DNA from: Ureibacillus xyleni
GTDB taxonomy: Bacteria; Bacillota; Bacilli; Bacillales_A; Planococcaceae
Assembly: GCF_900217795.1 (NCBI RefSeq)
Contig: NZ_OBMQ01000005.1
Span: 186,001 to 250,000, forward strand
DNA length: 64,000 nt
Direction: 5' to 3'
Each line of letters opens with the position of its first letter. Within the stretch, counting starts at the first letter, position 1. The notes under the pieces were generated by a model. The model did not search any database. It was not told the origin of the DNA and saw only the letters and a list, made by a program, of their open reading frames with translations. The translations under genes and the position numbers were made by a program. This document shows positions 8,599-17,559 of this stretch, piece after piece.

Positions 8599-11451
8599 AT
8601 GGAAACAAAAGTTCTAACAACGATGCAAGTACATGAATCTGAGATAGATAAAATTGTAGAAGTAGCAGTAAAGAAAAAGCTTGATGAAGTTTTAGCCCGC
8701 TTTACCCATGAAAATGAGCTTCTTTTTAAGGAACTAGATAAGTTGATTGCAAAACGTTGGGTGTTTATGGAAAATGAAAAGGTGTTTTACGACAATGAAG
8801 TAGTTGCGTTGTTCCCAGATTTAGACCATTATGAATGTGCATATATTAATACCCCACAATTATCGAGCGTTCCAAAGTCAAAACTAAGGTTCTCCAAATT
8901 TGATGGGGAAGTTATGACATTAACTGAGTGTAAAGTAAGTTTTAATAAAAGGATCGCTTTCCCATTTAAAAAGGGAGAGCATTCTATACAATATAAAGGA
9001 CAAACTACATCATACCGAATGGCAAATTTGAAAAGTGGTAATTCATTACACGGATTCGATATGGATGATGATAGTCTTCGAAGTGAACCAGGAGTGTTAA
9101 TGCCGATATATCGATTAAATGGTGTAAATAGTCCGAAACTAAATAACATAGAAGTAATAAAACGGTGGCTAAAACATAGTCTAATTCCTAAAGGCCTGTC
9201 TGCAAAAGGTCAGAAACAATATAAAAGAATCTTAGAATCAAAATATATTTCCTTTGATGGTAATGCGCCAATTTTAAACGTAACAACCTTATATGAAGAT
9301 GTGAATAATGGAATAGCTAACGAAAACTTCTTTGATATTAATTTAGATTGTAATGAAATCAAACAATCTCTTATCAATCAATCAGCTGAATTTCCAAAAG
9401 AACTTCTAGCAGATAAATTACTTTACTGTGAAAAGAGTCGTGCCGATATTGAGCCATATGACGAAAAAATTCTGTCGGACCCGAATAGAGGGCATTGGGA
9501 TTTATGGTCATATACAGCGAGTAGCAATGAAATTGAGATTAAAGTAACTGATGGTTGGATTGCTCGGGACCCACGAACAGACATTAAAGAAGATGGCGTG
9601 ATTGGCATTGACTTTGGAACAAAAAGTACAGTTGTGGTGCATCAAGAAAACAGCGATTATTCATTGCCAATGCGTATTGGGGTAGGGAATTTTAGTAAAC
9701 AAATCGAAGCGAGTCATTATGAGAACCCGACCGTTATCGAATTTATTAATTTAGACCGCTTTTTGGAGCAATATGAATTGAAAAAGGGACGTCCTAATAC
9801 GTTATGGGAAGATGTAACAGTTTCTCATACCGCTTTTAATAGCTTAATGGAGAGCAGTAGTGAAAACTATTACACGATTTTAAGCGACTTGAAACAATGG
9901 GCCGGGGATAAAAAACGTCAAATTCGCCTAAAGGATAAAGCTGGTGAAGATATTGTTTTACCATCATTTTTAGATTTAAGTGAAGACAATGTGAACCCGA
10001 TAGAGCTGTATGCTTATTACATTGGTTTATATATTAACAACCAACATAATGGAATTTACTTAGATTATTCTTTATCTTTCCCTGTTACATACGAGAAGGA
10101 AGTGCGAGAAAAAATTATTGAAAGCTTTGAGAATGGATTGAAAAAGTCACTACCAATCGCTGTACTTGAAGATGAAGAAGTGATGAAAAAATTCCGTGTG
10201 ATCAGTGGAGCAAGTGAGCCAGCTGCTTATGCCGTTTGTGCAATGCAGGAGTTTGGCTTTGAACCGGAAGAAGACGAGCCTCTATTTTATGGAGTCTTTG
10301 ATTTTGGTGGCGGTACAACGGATTTCGACTTTGGTATTTGGCGAGCAGCAGAAAGCCCAAAAGAGCGCCGATTTGATTTTGTTATTGAACACTTTGGTGC
10401 AGGTGGAGATAAGTATCTTGGTGGGGAAAATCTATTGGAATTAATGGCATTTGAAGTCTTTAAACAAAACCAAGAAGTTTTACGCAATGCTCAAATTACC
10501 TTTACATTGCCACCCGAATGTCAAAAGTTTGCAGGAAGCGAAGTATTAATTAGTGATTCACAAGAGGCAAAATTAAATACAAAGCAATTAATGGAGCAGT
10601 TACGCCCACTTTGGGAACGTCATGAAGGATATGAAAGTAAATTTGACAAAGGGATTTTAAAAGTCACAACGCTATTCGATAAAACAGGTGTTCAAAAGCC
10701 AAATTTTGAATTAGATGTAGATCGTGAAGCACTAGAATCATTAATAAAAGCAAGAGTTGAAAAAGGGGTACGCAACTATTTTGATGCCCTCCAACAAGCT
10801 TTAAATAATCCACTAGCTGAAGGGGTAGAAGATGTCATTATCCTACTAGCTGGAAATTCAAGCAAGGCAGACATTGTAGAATCCTTGTTTGAAGATTATA
10901 GTGAATCATTTAAAGAAAAATTAGGAATTGAACTATTTGTATTCCCTCCACTTGGGACAAATCAAGCGTATGAAATGATGGAAGCACGTGGTTTCACCGT
11001 TGAACGCGATACAATTACACGCCCTACTGGAAAAACGGGGGTGGCATTTGGTCTTGTACAAAGTCGTAAAGGCGGCAAAATCAAAGTGGTTGATCACAAT
11101 GTAGTAGAAGACGATGAAGTGAAATTTAAGTACTTTATTGGTTCAAGTAAACGTGGGAAATTTAAAGTAGATATAGACCGTGAGACACCATATAACGAAT
11201 GGCTTCTGTTTATTGATGCAGCAGAAGAAGATTTTGAATTGTATTATACATCGTTACCAGAAGCTACAAATAATCAGCTCGATATCTCTCAAGTGCTACG
11301 AAAAAAATGTCGAATTGATTCAGTAAATGAAGATGCATTTGTTTACCTTCGAAAAGTAAGCCCGACTATTATTGAGTATGTTGTCGCAACAGAAGAAGGA
11401 ATTCAAAATGCAACGTACAGTTCAGATATAACAACTCTGGAATTAAATTAG
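8599..11451 (+). CDS. Large Hsp70-like ATPase, second copy type
   Basis: This 950-residue protein carries an Hsp70/actin-type ATPase in its second half: GIDFGTKSTVVV (about 336-347), FDFGGGTTDFDFG (about 566) and an adenosine-like LLAGNSSKADI (about 750). The first 330 residues begin with a helical stretch and continue into a beta-rich region without a match I know. It shares general design (long unknown N-terminus, then ATPase) with the 1076-residue protein upstream but is clearly diverged, so it is a distinct component rather than a recent duplicate. A GTG at 8596 directly precedes the ATG; both use the GGGGG binding site. It is the last gene of the main cluster and is followed by an intrinsic terminator. 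No membrane segments. SrfB-type relationship is possible but unproven. Confidence 0.85.
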   Translation: METKVLTTMQVHESEIDKIVEVAVKKKLDEVLARFTHENELLFKELDKLIAKRWVFMENEKVFYDNEVVALFPDLDHYECAYINTPQLSSVPKSKLRFSKFDGEVMTLTECKVSFNKRIAFPFKKGEHSIQYKGQTTSYRMANLKSGNSLHGFDMDDDSLRSEPGVLMPIYRLNGVNSPKLNNIEVIKRWLKHSLIPKGLSAKGQKQYKRILESKYISFDGNAPILNVTTLYEDVNNGIANENFFDINLDCNEIKQSLINQSAEFPKELLADKLLYCEKSRADIEPYDEKILSDPNRGHWDLWSYTASSNEIEIKVTDGWIARDPRTDIKEDGVIGIDFGTKSTVVVHQENSDYSLPMRIGVGNFSKQIEASHYENPTVIEFINLDRFLEQYELKKGRPNTLWEDVTVSHTAFNSLMESSSENYYTILSDLKQWAGDKKRQIRLKDKAGEDIVLPSFLDLSEDNVNPIELYAYYIGLYINNQHNGIYLDYSLSFPVTYEKEVREKIIESFENGLKKSLPIAVLEDEEVMKKFRVISGASEPAAYAVCAMQEFGFEPEEDEPLFYGVFDFGGGTTDFDFGIWRAAESPKERRFDFVIEHFGAGGDKYLGGENLLELMAFEVFKQNQEVLRNAQITFTLPPECQKFAGSEVLISDSQEAKLNTKQLMEQLRPLWERHEGYESKFDKGILKVTTLFDKTGVQKPNFELDVDREALESLIKARVEKGVRNYFDALQQALNNPLAEGVEDVIILLAGNSSKADIVESLFEDYSESFKEKLGIELFVFPPLGTNQAYEMMEARGFTVERDTITRPTGKTGVAFGLVQSRKGGKIKVVDHNVVEDDEVKFKYFIGSSKRGKFKVDIDRETPYNEWLLFIDAAEEDFELYYTSLPEATNNQLDISQVLRKKCRIDSVNEDAFVYLRKVSPTIIEYVVATEEGIQNATYSSDITTLELN

Positions 11452-11460
11452 TTTCTACAT

Positions 11461-11499
11461 GGCAGTGTAAAGTCTGAAGCGATTTTTCACTGCCCTTTT
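11461..11499 (+). terminator. Intrinsic terminator after the Hsp70-like cluster
   Basis: A GGCAGTG / CACTGCC stem, with A-rich sequence facing T-rich sequence in the loop, is followed by CTTTTAC. It closes the cluster transcript ten bases after the last stop codon. Confidence 0.65.
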
Positions 11500-11528
11500 A
11501 CATATTAAAAGTTTAAAAGTACATACAG

Positions 11529-11556
11529 TTGTCCAAGTGAATATATAAAATATAAT
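11529..11556 (+). promoter_or_regulatory. Sigma-A type promoter for the two small genes
   Basis: TTGTCC and a perfect TATAAT are separated by 16 bases, located between the cluster terminator and the 79-residue gene. It makes the two small genes an independent transcription unit. Confidence 0.6.
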
Positions 11557-11588
11557 TATCAGGATAAGTCACAACTGTGGAGGGAAAA

Positions 11589-11828
11589 ATGATAGAGATC
11601 GACAAACAAATAAAAAGAGCTCATGCCGTTTACGAGAGATGGATGCAAATGCAAGACGATTGCTCTAATCATATTAATGTTGAAGTATTTATGAGCCATT
11701 ATTTATACCAAGATTTAGTGCTCCTTCAAAACGAATCCACAACAGATTTAGGAGCGTATATTAAGGTGTTTTTAAATTACTCACAAACAGAAATTGCGAG
11801 AATACTTGAGAGGCAAAATCTAAACTAA
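11589..11828 (+). CDS. Small hypothetical protein
   Basis: This 79-residue protein is predicted mostly helical, with several aromatic residues (RWMQMQDD, FMSHYLYQD) and no signal peptide or membrane helix. I do not recognise it. The ATG follows GGAGGG closely; a GTG twelve bases upstream overlaps that binding site and is unlikely. It lies ten bases before the next gene and shares its promoter. Whether it belongs functionally with the Hsp70-like cluster is unknown: it is on the same strand but in a separate transcription unit. Confidence 0.7.
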   Translation: MIEIDKQIKRAHAVYERWMQMQDDCSNHINVEVFMSHYLYQDLVLLQNESTTDLGAYIKVFLNYSQTEIARILERQNLN

Positions 11829-11838
11829 GGGGTGCTAT

Positions 11839-12294
11839 ATGTTAAATAAAATAAAAGCAGGAATTTCGAAAGTGGTTGAACAAAAAGGAATTACTATTTC
11901 AATTACAGCAGATATTTTAAACAACTTGATTAATCGTTATCCAATTGACTCTATTACCAATTCTAAAGTGGAAATTGAAGATGGAATTGTACAACTTTCT
12001 GGGACAACGAAAATTAAAAAGTTTGGTTTGGAAAAAGAAATAGATTTTACGTTATTTTTAAGACCAATCAATGTTGAAAAGCGCAATTTACAACTAGAAC
12101 TAGTGAACATGAAGCCGATTAATATTGATCAAATTAATAAAAAAGTGCTCCAGAGACCGCCTATCCTTACATATGAAAAAAGTATTATCAGTATCGATTT
12201 AAATGGGATAGAGGCGGTTAGAAAAATCCCTGTAGGAAATGTCCAACAGCTTGATGTGGAGGATAATAAAATTATCGTGGGGATTGGAATCTAA
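11839..12294 (+). CDS. Hypothetical protein, beta-rich
   Basis: This 151-residue protein has an amphipathic N-terminal helix, then alternating strands with a conserved-looking L-V-N-M-K-P-I-N-I-D-Q-I-N-K-K centre. The alternating hydrophobic pattern and the K-x-G-x-E-K-E-I-D-F-T strand faintly recall DUF2993/LmeA-like lipid-binding proteins, but the similarity is too weak for a name. It has a good AGGGGTG binding site and ends at a bidirectional terminator shared with the SDR gene. Second gene of a two-gene unit. Confidence 0.7.
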   Translation: MLNKIKAGISKVVEQKGITISITADILNNLINRYPIDSITNSKVEIEDGIVQLSGTTKIKKFGLEKEIDFTLFLRPINVEKRNLQLELVNMKPINIDQINKKVLQRPPILTYEKSIISIDLNGIEAVRKIPVGNVQQLDVEDNKIIVGIGI

Positions 12295-12297
12295 AAA

Positions 12298-12332
12298 AAC
12301 ACCCGAGGCTAATTTGCGCTCGGGTGTTCGTT
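12298..12332. terminator. Bidirectional intrinsic terminator
   Basis: A perfect ten-pair stem (ACACCCGAG / CTCGGGTGT plus an A-T pair) is flanked by A7 on the left and T5 on the right, so it works for both converging genes (hypothetical gene on plus, SDR gene on minus). Confidence 0.85.
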
Positions 12333-12333
12333 T

Positions 12334-13080
12334 TTAAATTGCTGTATATCCACCATCTACAAGTAAGTTGCAACCTGTTACAAATTCATTTTCACATAGG
12401 AAGACAATCGCATGAGCAATTTCTTCTGGTTGACCAAGACGGCCAATTGGATGACGAGCAACTAACCCTTCATAGAAATCACCTAATGCTTCTCTGTTTA
12501 CCATGCCTGATTCAACATAACCTGGGCATACGGAATTGATTCGAATATTTTTGCTAGAGTATTCTGCTGCTAATGATTTTGTCATAAGATTAGCAGCACC
12601 TTTAGAAGCGTTGTATGCAAATGCTCCTGCTTCACCCACTGTACCTAAAATCGATGCAACGTTTACAATTGCACCGCCACTACCTGTTTTCAAAAACTCT
12701 TGAATGGCATACTTACTGCCGTAGAAAATACTATCTTGGTTCACTTTAATTACACGGTGATATTCTTCATATGTTAGTTCATGAGTAGAGGCTAAAACAC
12801 CAATTCCTGCATTGTTAACAATGATGTCTACTTTACCGTAAGTATCTACTGCAAATTTAACGAGTGCTTGTACAGCTGACTCCTCTGCCACATTCGCCTC
12901 GAAAAATGTTACTTCCCCACCAGTTTCACGAATCGAAGCCACATGTTGATTGCCTGCTTCTGTATTAATATCTGAAAGAATAACTTTCGCGCCTTTTTCA
13001 ACAAATGCTTTTACTGTTGCTAATCCAATACCTGAAGATCCACCAGTAACGATGGCAACCTTATCTTGTAAGTTGAACAT
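12334..13080 (-). CDS. Short-chain dehydrogenase/reductase (SDR)
   Basis: This 248-residue classical SDR contains the Rossmann cofactor motif TGGSSGIG (about 12-19), NNAG (about 90), the catalytic Ser in NVASILG and the Tyr-Lys pair in YNASK, plus the PGYVESGM substrate loop and C-terminal LVDGGYT. An acidic residue after the second strand (SDIN) favours NAD(H). It has the features of glucose/3-oxoacyl reductase-type SDRs, but the substrate cannot be read from sequence. GAGGAGG precedes the ATG by eight bases on the minus strand. The gene is convergent with the upstream hypothetical gene and divergent from ispF; it appears to be a single-gene unit. Gene order in Bacillus has ispD at this place, so the SDR is part of the non-standard insert. 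Confidence 0.9.
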   Translation of the reverse strand: MFNLQDKVAIVTGGSSGIGLATVKAFVEKGAKVILSDINTEAGNQHVASIRETGGEVTFFEANVAEESAVQALVKFAVDTYGKVDIIVNNAGIGVLASTHELTYEEYHRVIKVNQDSIFYGSKYAIQEFLKTGSGGAIVNVASILGTVGEAGAFAYNASKGAANLMTKSLAAEYSSKNIRINSVCPGYVESGMVNREALGDFYEGLVARHPIGRLGQPEEIAHAIVFLCENEFVTGCNLLVDGGYTAI

Positions 13081-13191
13081 TTTAATAGCCTCCTCGATGT
13101 GTTGTTCACATTTAAGTATTACGTTTCCAACCTTTAATATTCAGTTTAAATTAAGGAAAATCCTGCTTACAATCAAACATAATTGGAAATA

Positions 13192-13200
13192 TGTTAATAT
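13192..13200 (+). promoter_or_regulatory. Possible extended -10 promoter for ispF
   Basis: TGTTAATAT fits an extended -10 element (TGn plus TAATAT). No good -35 hexamer is seen at the right distance. It would give ispF its own transcript, needed because the gene upstream is on the other strand. Confidence 0.3.
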
Positions 13201-13231
13201 ATGAAGTGGATAATTAGATAAATTAATTTGT

Positions 13232-13286
13232 AAAGGACGGTGAGTGCTGTTTGTGTCGGGTGTGACCGATCACAGCAGCTAAAAAT
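13232..13286 (+). promoter_or_regulatory. ispF ribosome binding site separated from the start by a hairpin
   Basis: AAAGGACGGTGA (13232-13243) is the only Shine-Dalgarno-like sequence before ispF, yet it lies 43 bases before the ATG. Between them 13246-13279 folds into a hairpin: GCTG..TT.GTG.TCGG pairs with CCGA.CAC.AG.CAGC around a GTGTGA loop, about 13 pairs with two bulged T. Folded, it leaves only about nine bases between binding site and start codon, an ideal distance. Confidence 0.55.
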
Positions 13287-13763
13287 ATGTTTCGAGTTGG
13301 ACAAGGTTTTGACGTGCATGCATTTGCAGAAGGGCGTCCTTTAATTTTAGGCGGGATAACGATTCCTCATGATCGTGGGCTTTTAGGGCACTCGGATGCT
13401 GATGTGTTATTACATACAGTAACAGATGCAGCACTTGGAGCAATTGGAGAAGGGGATATCGGACACCACTTCCCGGATACAGATCCAGCATTTAAAGATG
13501 CTGACAGTGCAAAATTATTACAACACATTTGGAAGATTGTTGAGGAAAAAGGCTATGTTCTTGGGAATGTTGATTGCACAATTATGGCCCAACGTCCGAA
13601 ATTAGCACCTTACATTGAACAAATGCGCAACCGGATTGCTGAACTTTTAAATGCTGAGGCATCACAAGTGAATGTCAAAGCAACAACTACTGAAAAGCTA
13701 GGTTTTACTGGTCGTGAAGAAGGGATTGCTGCAATGGCAACAATCTTGTTAATTAAAAAGTAA
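13287..13763 (+). CDS. ispF: 2-C-methyl-D-erythritol 2,4-cyclodiphosphate synthase
   Basis: This enzyme cyclises CDP-methylerythritol 2-phosphate with loss of CMP in the MEP pathway of isoprenoid synthesis; it is a cytosolic homotrimer. The 158-residue protein has the family length and markers: the GFDVHAF metal-binding element (Asp and His near 9-11), the [11 protein letters not shown] motif with a second metal His, the HFPDTD segment, and [13 protein letters not shown] near the C-terminus. The ATG gives the standard [12 protein letters not shown]-terminus and no earlier in-frame start is open. IspD, which makes the precursor and normally precedes ispF in Bacillales, is not in the window; an SDR gene and the Hsp70-like cluster stand there instead. 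gltX follows after 135 bases. Confidence 0.97.
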   Translation: MFRVGQGFDVHAFAEGRPLILGGITIPHDRGLLGHSDADVLLHTVTDAALGAIGEGDIGHHFPDTDPAFKDADSAKLLQHIWKIVEEKGYVLGNVDCTIMAQRPKLAPYIEQMRNRIAELLNAEASQVNVKATTTEKLGFTGREEGIAAMATILLIKK

Positions 13764-13898
13764 GGATTGGCGGATAAAGGGATAACTTTGGCGGATATTA
13801 CTCCAAAGCAACAATCTAAGTAAGCCAGCTTTTATTTCACGTTACACAGTGGTAAAATTGACAAAGTGATTTTTTAACATATAGGAGGCACTTATACA

Positions 13899-15359
13899 AT
13901 GACAAAAGAAGTTCGCGTTCGTTATGCGCCGTCACCAACAGGATTTTTACATATTGGTGGTGCACGTACAGCGTTATTTAACTATTTATTTGCAAAACAC
14001 CATAATGGGAAATTTATCGTACGTATTGAGGACACAGATATCGAGCGCAATGTCGAGGGTGGGGAAGCGTCACAACTTGATAACTTACGCTGGTTAGGCA
14101 TTACACCTGATGAGTCAGTGGATATCGGTGGACCATACGCACCATATCGTCAAATGGAACGACTAGATATTTATACAAAACACGCAGAAGAACTTTTAGA
14201 ACGCGGCATTGCCTATAAATGCTTCTGTACATCAGAAGAATTAGAAGCTTCTCGAGAAGAACAACGCGCACGTGGGGTTGCAGCACCTACTTATGATGGG
14301 AAATGCCGTCATTTAACGCCAGCTGAAGTAGCAGCAAAAGAAGCAGAAGGTATTCCTCATACTATTCGTATGCGTGTACCAGAAAACACAACGTACAAAT
14401 TTACTGACCTTGTGCGCGGTGAAGTAACATTTGAATCAAAAGATATCGGTGATTGGGTTCTTGTAAAAGCAAACGGAATTCCAACATATAACTATGCGGT
14501 AGTGCTTGATGATCATTTCATGGATATTACGCATGTATTCCGTGGTGAAGAACATTTATCAAACACGCCTAAGCAAATGATGATTTTCGATGCCTTTGAT
14601 TGGGAATATCCTCAATACGGGCATATGACATTAATCGTTAACGAAGATCACAAAAAATTATCAAAACGTGATGAAACAATTATTCAATTCGTTTCACAAT
14701 ATAAAGAGCTTGGGTACTTACCTGAAGCAATGTTTAACTTCTTCGGATTATTAGGCTGGTCCCCAGAAGGTGAGGAAGAAATCTTTACAAAAGAACAATT
14801 TATCGAAATTTTTGATGAAAAGCGTCTTTCGAAGTCACCATCTATGTTCGATAAAAATAAACTAACATGGATGAATAACCAATATATTAAAAAGCTTTCT
14901 CTTGAACAAGTTGTGGAGCTATCTTTACCACATTTACAAAAAGCAGGCTTACTTCCACAAGAACTAAATGAAGAACAACAAGCTTGGGCTACTGCTTTAA
15001 TCGGCCTTTACCATAATCAAATGAGTTTCGGTGCAGAGATTGTTGAGTTATCTAGTCTTTTCTTCACAGAGGAAATTGTATATAACGAAGAAGCGAAAGA
15101 AGTGCTAGCAGGAGAACAAATTCCTGAAGTAATGACTTCATTTAAAGCTCAACTTGAAGCCCTTGAATCATTCGATCCAGCATCAATTAAAGCGGCAATT
15201 AAAGCGGTACAAAAAGAAACTGGACATAAAGGGAAAAACTTATTTATGCCAATTCGCGTAGTAACAACTGGTCAAACACACGGTCCAGAATTAGCTGATG
15301 CAATTGCATTAATTGGTAAAGAAAAAGCCATTTCCCGTATTGAAAAATATGTAAAATAG
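13899..15359 (+). CDS. gltX: Glutamate--tRNA ligase
   Basis: This class I aminoacyl-tRNA synthetase charges tRNA-Glu. In bacteria lacking GlnRS, as usual for Bacillota, it also mischarges tRNA-Gln for later amidation. The 486 residues include the HIGH-type signature [15 protein letters not shown] (about 9-23), the KMSKS-type KLSKRD (about 252) and the anticodon-binding C-terminal half ending in a helical [14 protein letters not shown] stands ten bases before the ATG. The gene follows ispF and precedes the cysteine T box. A TTGACA at 13858 would start transcription inside the binding site and is not taken as a promoter. Confidence 0.97.
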   Translation: MTKEVRVRYAPSPTGFLHIGGARTALFNYLFAKHHNGKFIVRIEDTDIERNVEGGEASQLDNLRWLGITPDESVDIGGPYAPYRQMERLDIYTKHAEELLERGIAYKCFCTSEELEASREEQRARGVAAPTYDGKCRHLTPAEVAAKEAEGIPHTIRMRVPENTTYKFTDLVRGEVTFESKDIGDWVLVKANGIPTYNYAVVLDDHFMDITHVFRGEEHLSNTPKQMMIFDAFDWEYPQYGHMTLIVNEDHKKLSKRDETIIQFVSQYKELGYLPEAMFNFFGLLGWSPEGEEEIFTKEQFIEIFDEKRLSKSPSMFDKNKLTWMNNQYIKKLSLEQVVELSLPHLQKAGLLPQELNEEQQAWATALIGLYHNQMSFGAEIVELSSLFFTEEIVYNEEAKEVLAGEQIPEVMTSFKAQLEALESFDPASIKAAIKAVQKETGHKGKNLFMPIRVVTTGQTHGPELADAIALIGKEKAISRIEKYVK

Positions 15360-15373
15360 TCGATTGCTATTAA

Positions 15374-15401
15374 TTGACTTTTCAAATACCTATTGTAAAA
15401 T
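15374..15401 (+). promoter_or_regulatory. Sigma-A promoter for the T box-cysS transcript
   Basis: TTGACT and TAAAAT with a 16-base spacer lie immediately upstream of the T box leader. Confidence 0.65.
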
Positions 15402-15414
15402 GGATTTAACTTTA

Positions 15415-15690
15415 TTCGAGTGAGCTTAAATATACTGTAAAGCGTTGAGAAGGAGAAGTACGTAAAATACGTTTTAAAGAGAGGGTCATCATTGGCTGAA
15501 AGTGACCTAGACCTCTATTTTTCGGAAATGCACCTTTCGAGTACTATGCTGAAAATTTTTGTAGGCAAGTCGACTCGTCCCCGTTACCGGACTAAAAGCG
15601 GAAAGCAAGATATTGCTTTCAATCAGAGTGGAACCGCGCAATAATGCGTCTCTGTCATTTCATAATGGAATGATAGAGGCGCTTTTTTTA
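15415..15690 (+). promoter_or_regulatory. T box riboswitch (cysteine) controlling cysS
   Basis: This leader fills the 376-base gap before cysS. The T box sequence AGAGTGGAACCGCG lies at 15625-15638. It is followed by a 14-pair terminator stem (15646-15659 with 15669-15682) and seven or more T. Upstream, Stem I is built from a GGTCA..TGACC arm within AGAG..CTCT, and a TGC triplet follows GAAA at 15529-15531, fitting a cysteine specifier. Uncharged tRNA-Cys would stabilise the antiterminator and allow read-through into cysS. In Bacillus subtilis the corresponding leader precedes cysE-cysS; here cysE is absent and cysS alone follows. The specifier assignment is by position in the fold and is less certain than the T box itself. 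Confidence 0.9.
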
Positions 15691-15735
15691 TTGAAATAAA
15701 TAACTAAGGTAAATCTCAAAAAGGAGAGATTAATT

Positions 15736-17139
15736 ATGGTAATTCAAATTTTTAACTCTTTAACACGACAAAAGGAGCAGTTTGTCCCACTTGAAGAAGG
15801 GAAAGTAAAAATGTATGTATGTGGGCCGACTGTATACAACTTTATTCATATCGGAAACGCTCGTCCTGTTATTGTATATGACACAGTGCGCCGCTATTTT
15901 CAATATAAAGGCTACGATGTTAAATACGTTTCGAACTTTACAGACGTAGACGACAAAATTATTAAAGCTGCAAACGAACTGGGCGAAGAAGTTTTCGAAC
16001 TAACAGAACGCTTTATTCATGCGTACTTTGAGGATATAACAGCACTTGGCTGTAAACAGGCAGATGTTCATCCTCGAGTAACAAACCATATGGATGACAT
16101 TATTGAATTTATAAAAGTTTTGGTTGAAAAAGGTTTTGCCTATGAATCGCAAGGGGACGTATATTACCGTACTCGTAAATTTGATGGGTACGGGAAACTT
16201 TCTCACCAATCGATTGATGATCTAAAGGTTGGGGCACGAATTGAAGCTGGTGAGAAAAAAGAAGACCCACTTGATTTTGCTCTTTGGAAAGCAGCAAAAC
16301 CAGGAGAGATTAAATGGGAAAGTCCATGGGGTGAAGGTCGTCCAGGATGGCATATTGAATGTTCGGTTATGGCAAGAGAACATTTAGGCGACACAATCGA
16401 CATTCATGCTGGAGGTCAAGATTTAACATTCCCGCACCATGAAAATGAAATCGCCCAATCAGAAGCCTATACAGGAAAAACTTTCGCGAAATATTGGATG
16501 CATAATGGATACATTAATATTGATAATGAAAAAATGTCCAAATCCCTTGGTAATTTCGTGTTAGTAAATGATATCCGTAAGCAAATTGATCCACAGGTGT
16601 TACGTTTCTTTATGTTATCAGTTCATTACCGTCACCCAATCAATTTTGCACAAGACTTAGTGGAATCTGCACGTGCTGGTTTAGAGAGACTTCGTACAGC
16701 TTATTCAAATGTGGAATACCGTTTAAATGCTGCCACGAATTTATCTGACAATGGTGACACATATTTAGAAAAAATTGAAGAGATTAAAAAGTTTTTTGAA
16801 GAAGCAATGGATGATGATTTTAACACAGCAAATGCAATTTCAGCTTTATTTGAATTAGCGAAGCTTGCAAACACATATTTAAACGAAAGTAATACAGAAG
16901 AGCGTGTATTAAATGCATTGCTCCAAACGTTTAATCAGCTTGGAGAGGTTTTAGGTATTCAGTTTAAAGTTGAGGCAGAATTATTGGATGAAGAAATTGA
17001 GGCTTTAATTGAAGAACGAAATCAAGCACGTAAAAATCGCGACTTTGCACGTTCTGATGAAATTCGCGACCAACTGTTAAGTATGAACATTATTTTAGAA
17101 GATACACGTCAAGGTACACGTTGGAAACGAGGGTTATAA
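15736..17139 (+). CDS. cysS: Cysteine--tRNA ligase
   Basis: This class I synthetase charges tRNA-Cys. Its 467 residues include the zinc ligand Cys29 in [12 protein letters not shown] at 38-41, the ECSVM zinc Cys near 209, the HHENE motif with further zinc ligands, and KMSKSLGN near 266. The C-terminal helical domain ends in TRWKRGL, typical of the family. AAAGGAGAG precedes the ATG. Expression should depend on the T box leader directly upstream. The next gene, mrnC, begins two bases after the stop, so both form one transcript with rlmB and rae1. Confidence 0.97.
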   Translation: MVIQIFNSLTRQKEQFVPLEEGKVKMYVCGPTVYNFIHIGNARPVIVYDTVRRYFQYKGYDVKYVSNFTDVDDKIIKAANELGEEVFELTERFIHAYFEDITALGCKQADVHPRVTNHMDDIIEFIKVLVEKGFAYESQGDVYYRTRKFDGYGKLSHQSIDDLKVGARIEAGEKKEDPLDFALWKAAKPGEIKWESPWGEGRPGWHIECSVMAREHLGDTIDIHAGGQDLTFPHHENEIAQSEAYTGKTFAKYWMHNGYINIDNEKMSKSLGNFVLVNDIRKQIDPQVLRFFMLSVHYRHPINFAQDLVESARAGLERLRTAYSNVEYRLNAATNLSDNGDTYLEKIEEIKKFFEEAMDDDFNTANAISALFELAKLANTYLNESNTEERVLNALLQTFNQLGEVLGIQFKVEAELLDEEIEALIEERNQARKNRDFARSDEIRDQLLSMNIILEDTRQGTRWKRGL

Positions 17140-17141
17140 GA

Positions 17142-17558
17142 ATGTCACAACTTCGCATAGAAGATGTAAAACAGTTAAATGCATTGGCTCTAGCTTATAT
17201 GGGAGATGCTGTTCTTGAGCAGCGAGTGAGAGAGCATCTCCTTCTAAACGGAAGAGCAAGGCCAAATCGACTTCATAAAGAAGCAACTAGCTATGTATCG
17301 GCAAAAGCACAATCCATGGTCGTTCATAGAATGATGAATGAAAATTATTTAACAGAAGAAGAGATAGCTGTTTTTAAACGAGGGCGCAATGCTAAATCAG
17401 GTTCAGTTCCAAAAAATACAGATGTTCAAACATATCATAATAGTTCGGGGTTTGAAGCAGTGTTAGGAAGTCTATATTTAACTAAGCAATATACACGGGT
17501 CAATGAAATCATTGATTATGCAATAGAAATCGTTGAACAATCGAAGGGAGCGTCTTAA
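17142..17558 (+). CDS. mrnC: Mini-ribonuclease III
   Basis: MrnC matures 23S rRNA precursors by cutting double-stranded RNA. It has the RNase III catalytic fold but no dsRNA-binding domain, which agrees with the 138-residue length. The signature ALAYMGDAVLEQRVREHLL (split here as ALAYMGDAV and the following helix) contains the catalytic acidic residues, and GFEAVLGSLYL near the C-terminus is the second conserved acidic element. The ATG at 17142 has GAGGG eight bases ahead; a longer frame from 17121 overlaps cysS and has no binding site. It sits between cysS and rlmB as in Bacillus subtilis. Confidence 0.93.
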   Translation: MSQLRIEDVKQLNALALAYMGDAVLEQRVREHLLLNGRARPNRLHKEATSYVSAKAQSMVVHRMMNENYLTEEEIAVFKRGRNAKSGSVPKNTDVQTYHNSSGFEAVLGSLYLTKQYTRVNEIIDYAIEIVEQSKGAS

Positions 17559-17559
17559 C

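Noticed and set aside
13858-13885. TTGACA upstream of gltX as a promoter
   Set aside because: Any -10 at the right distance lies inside the ribosome binding site, so the transcript would begin within it.
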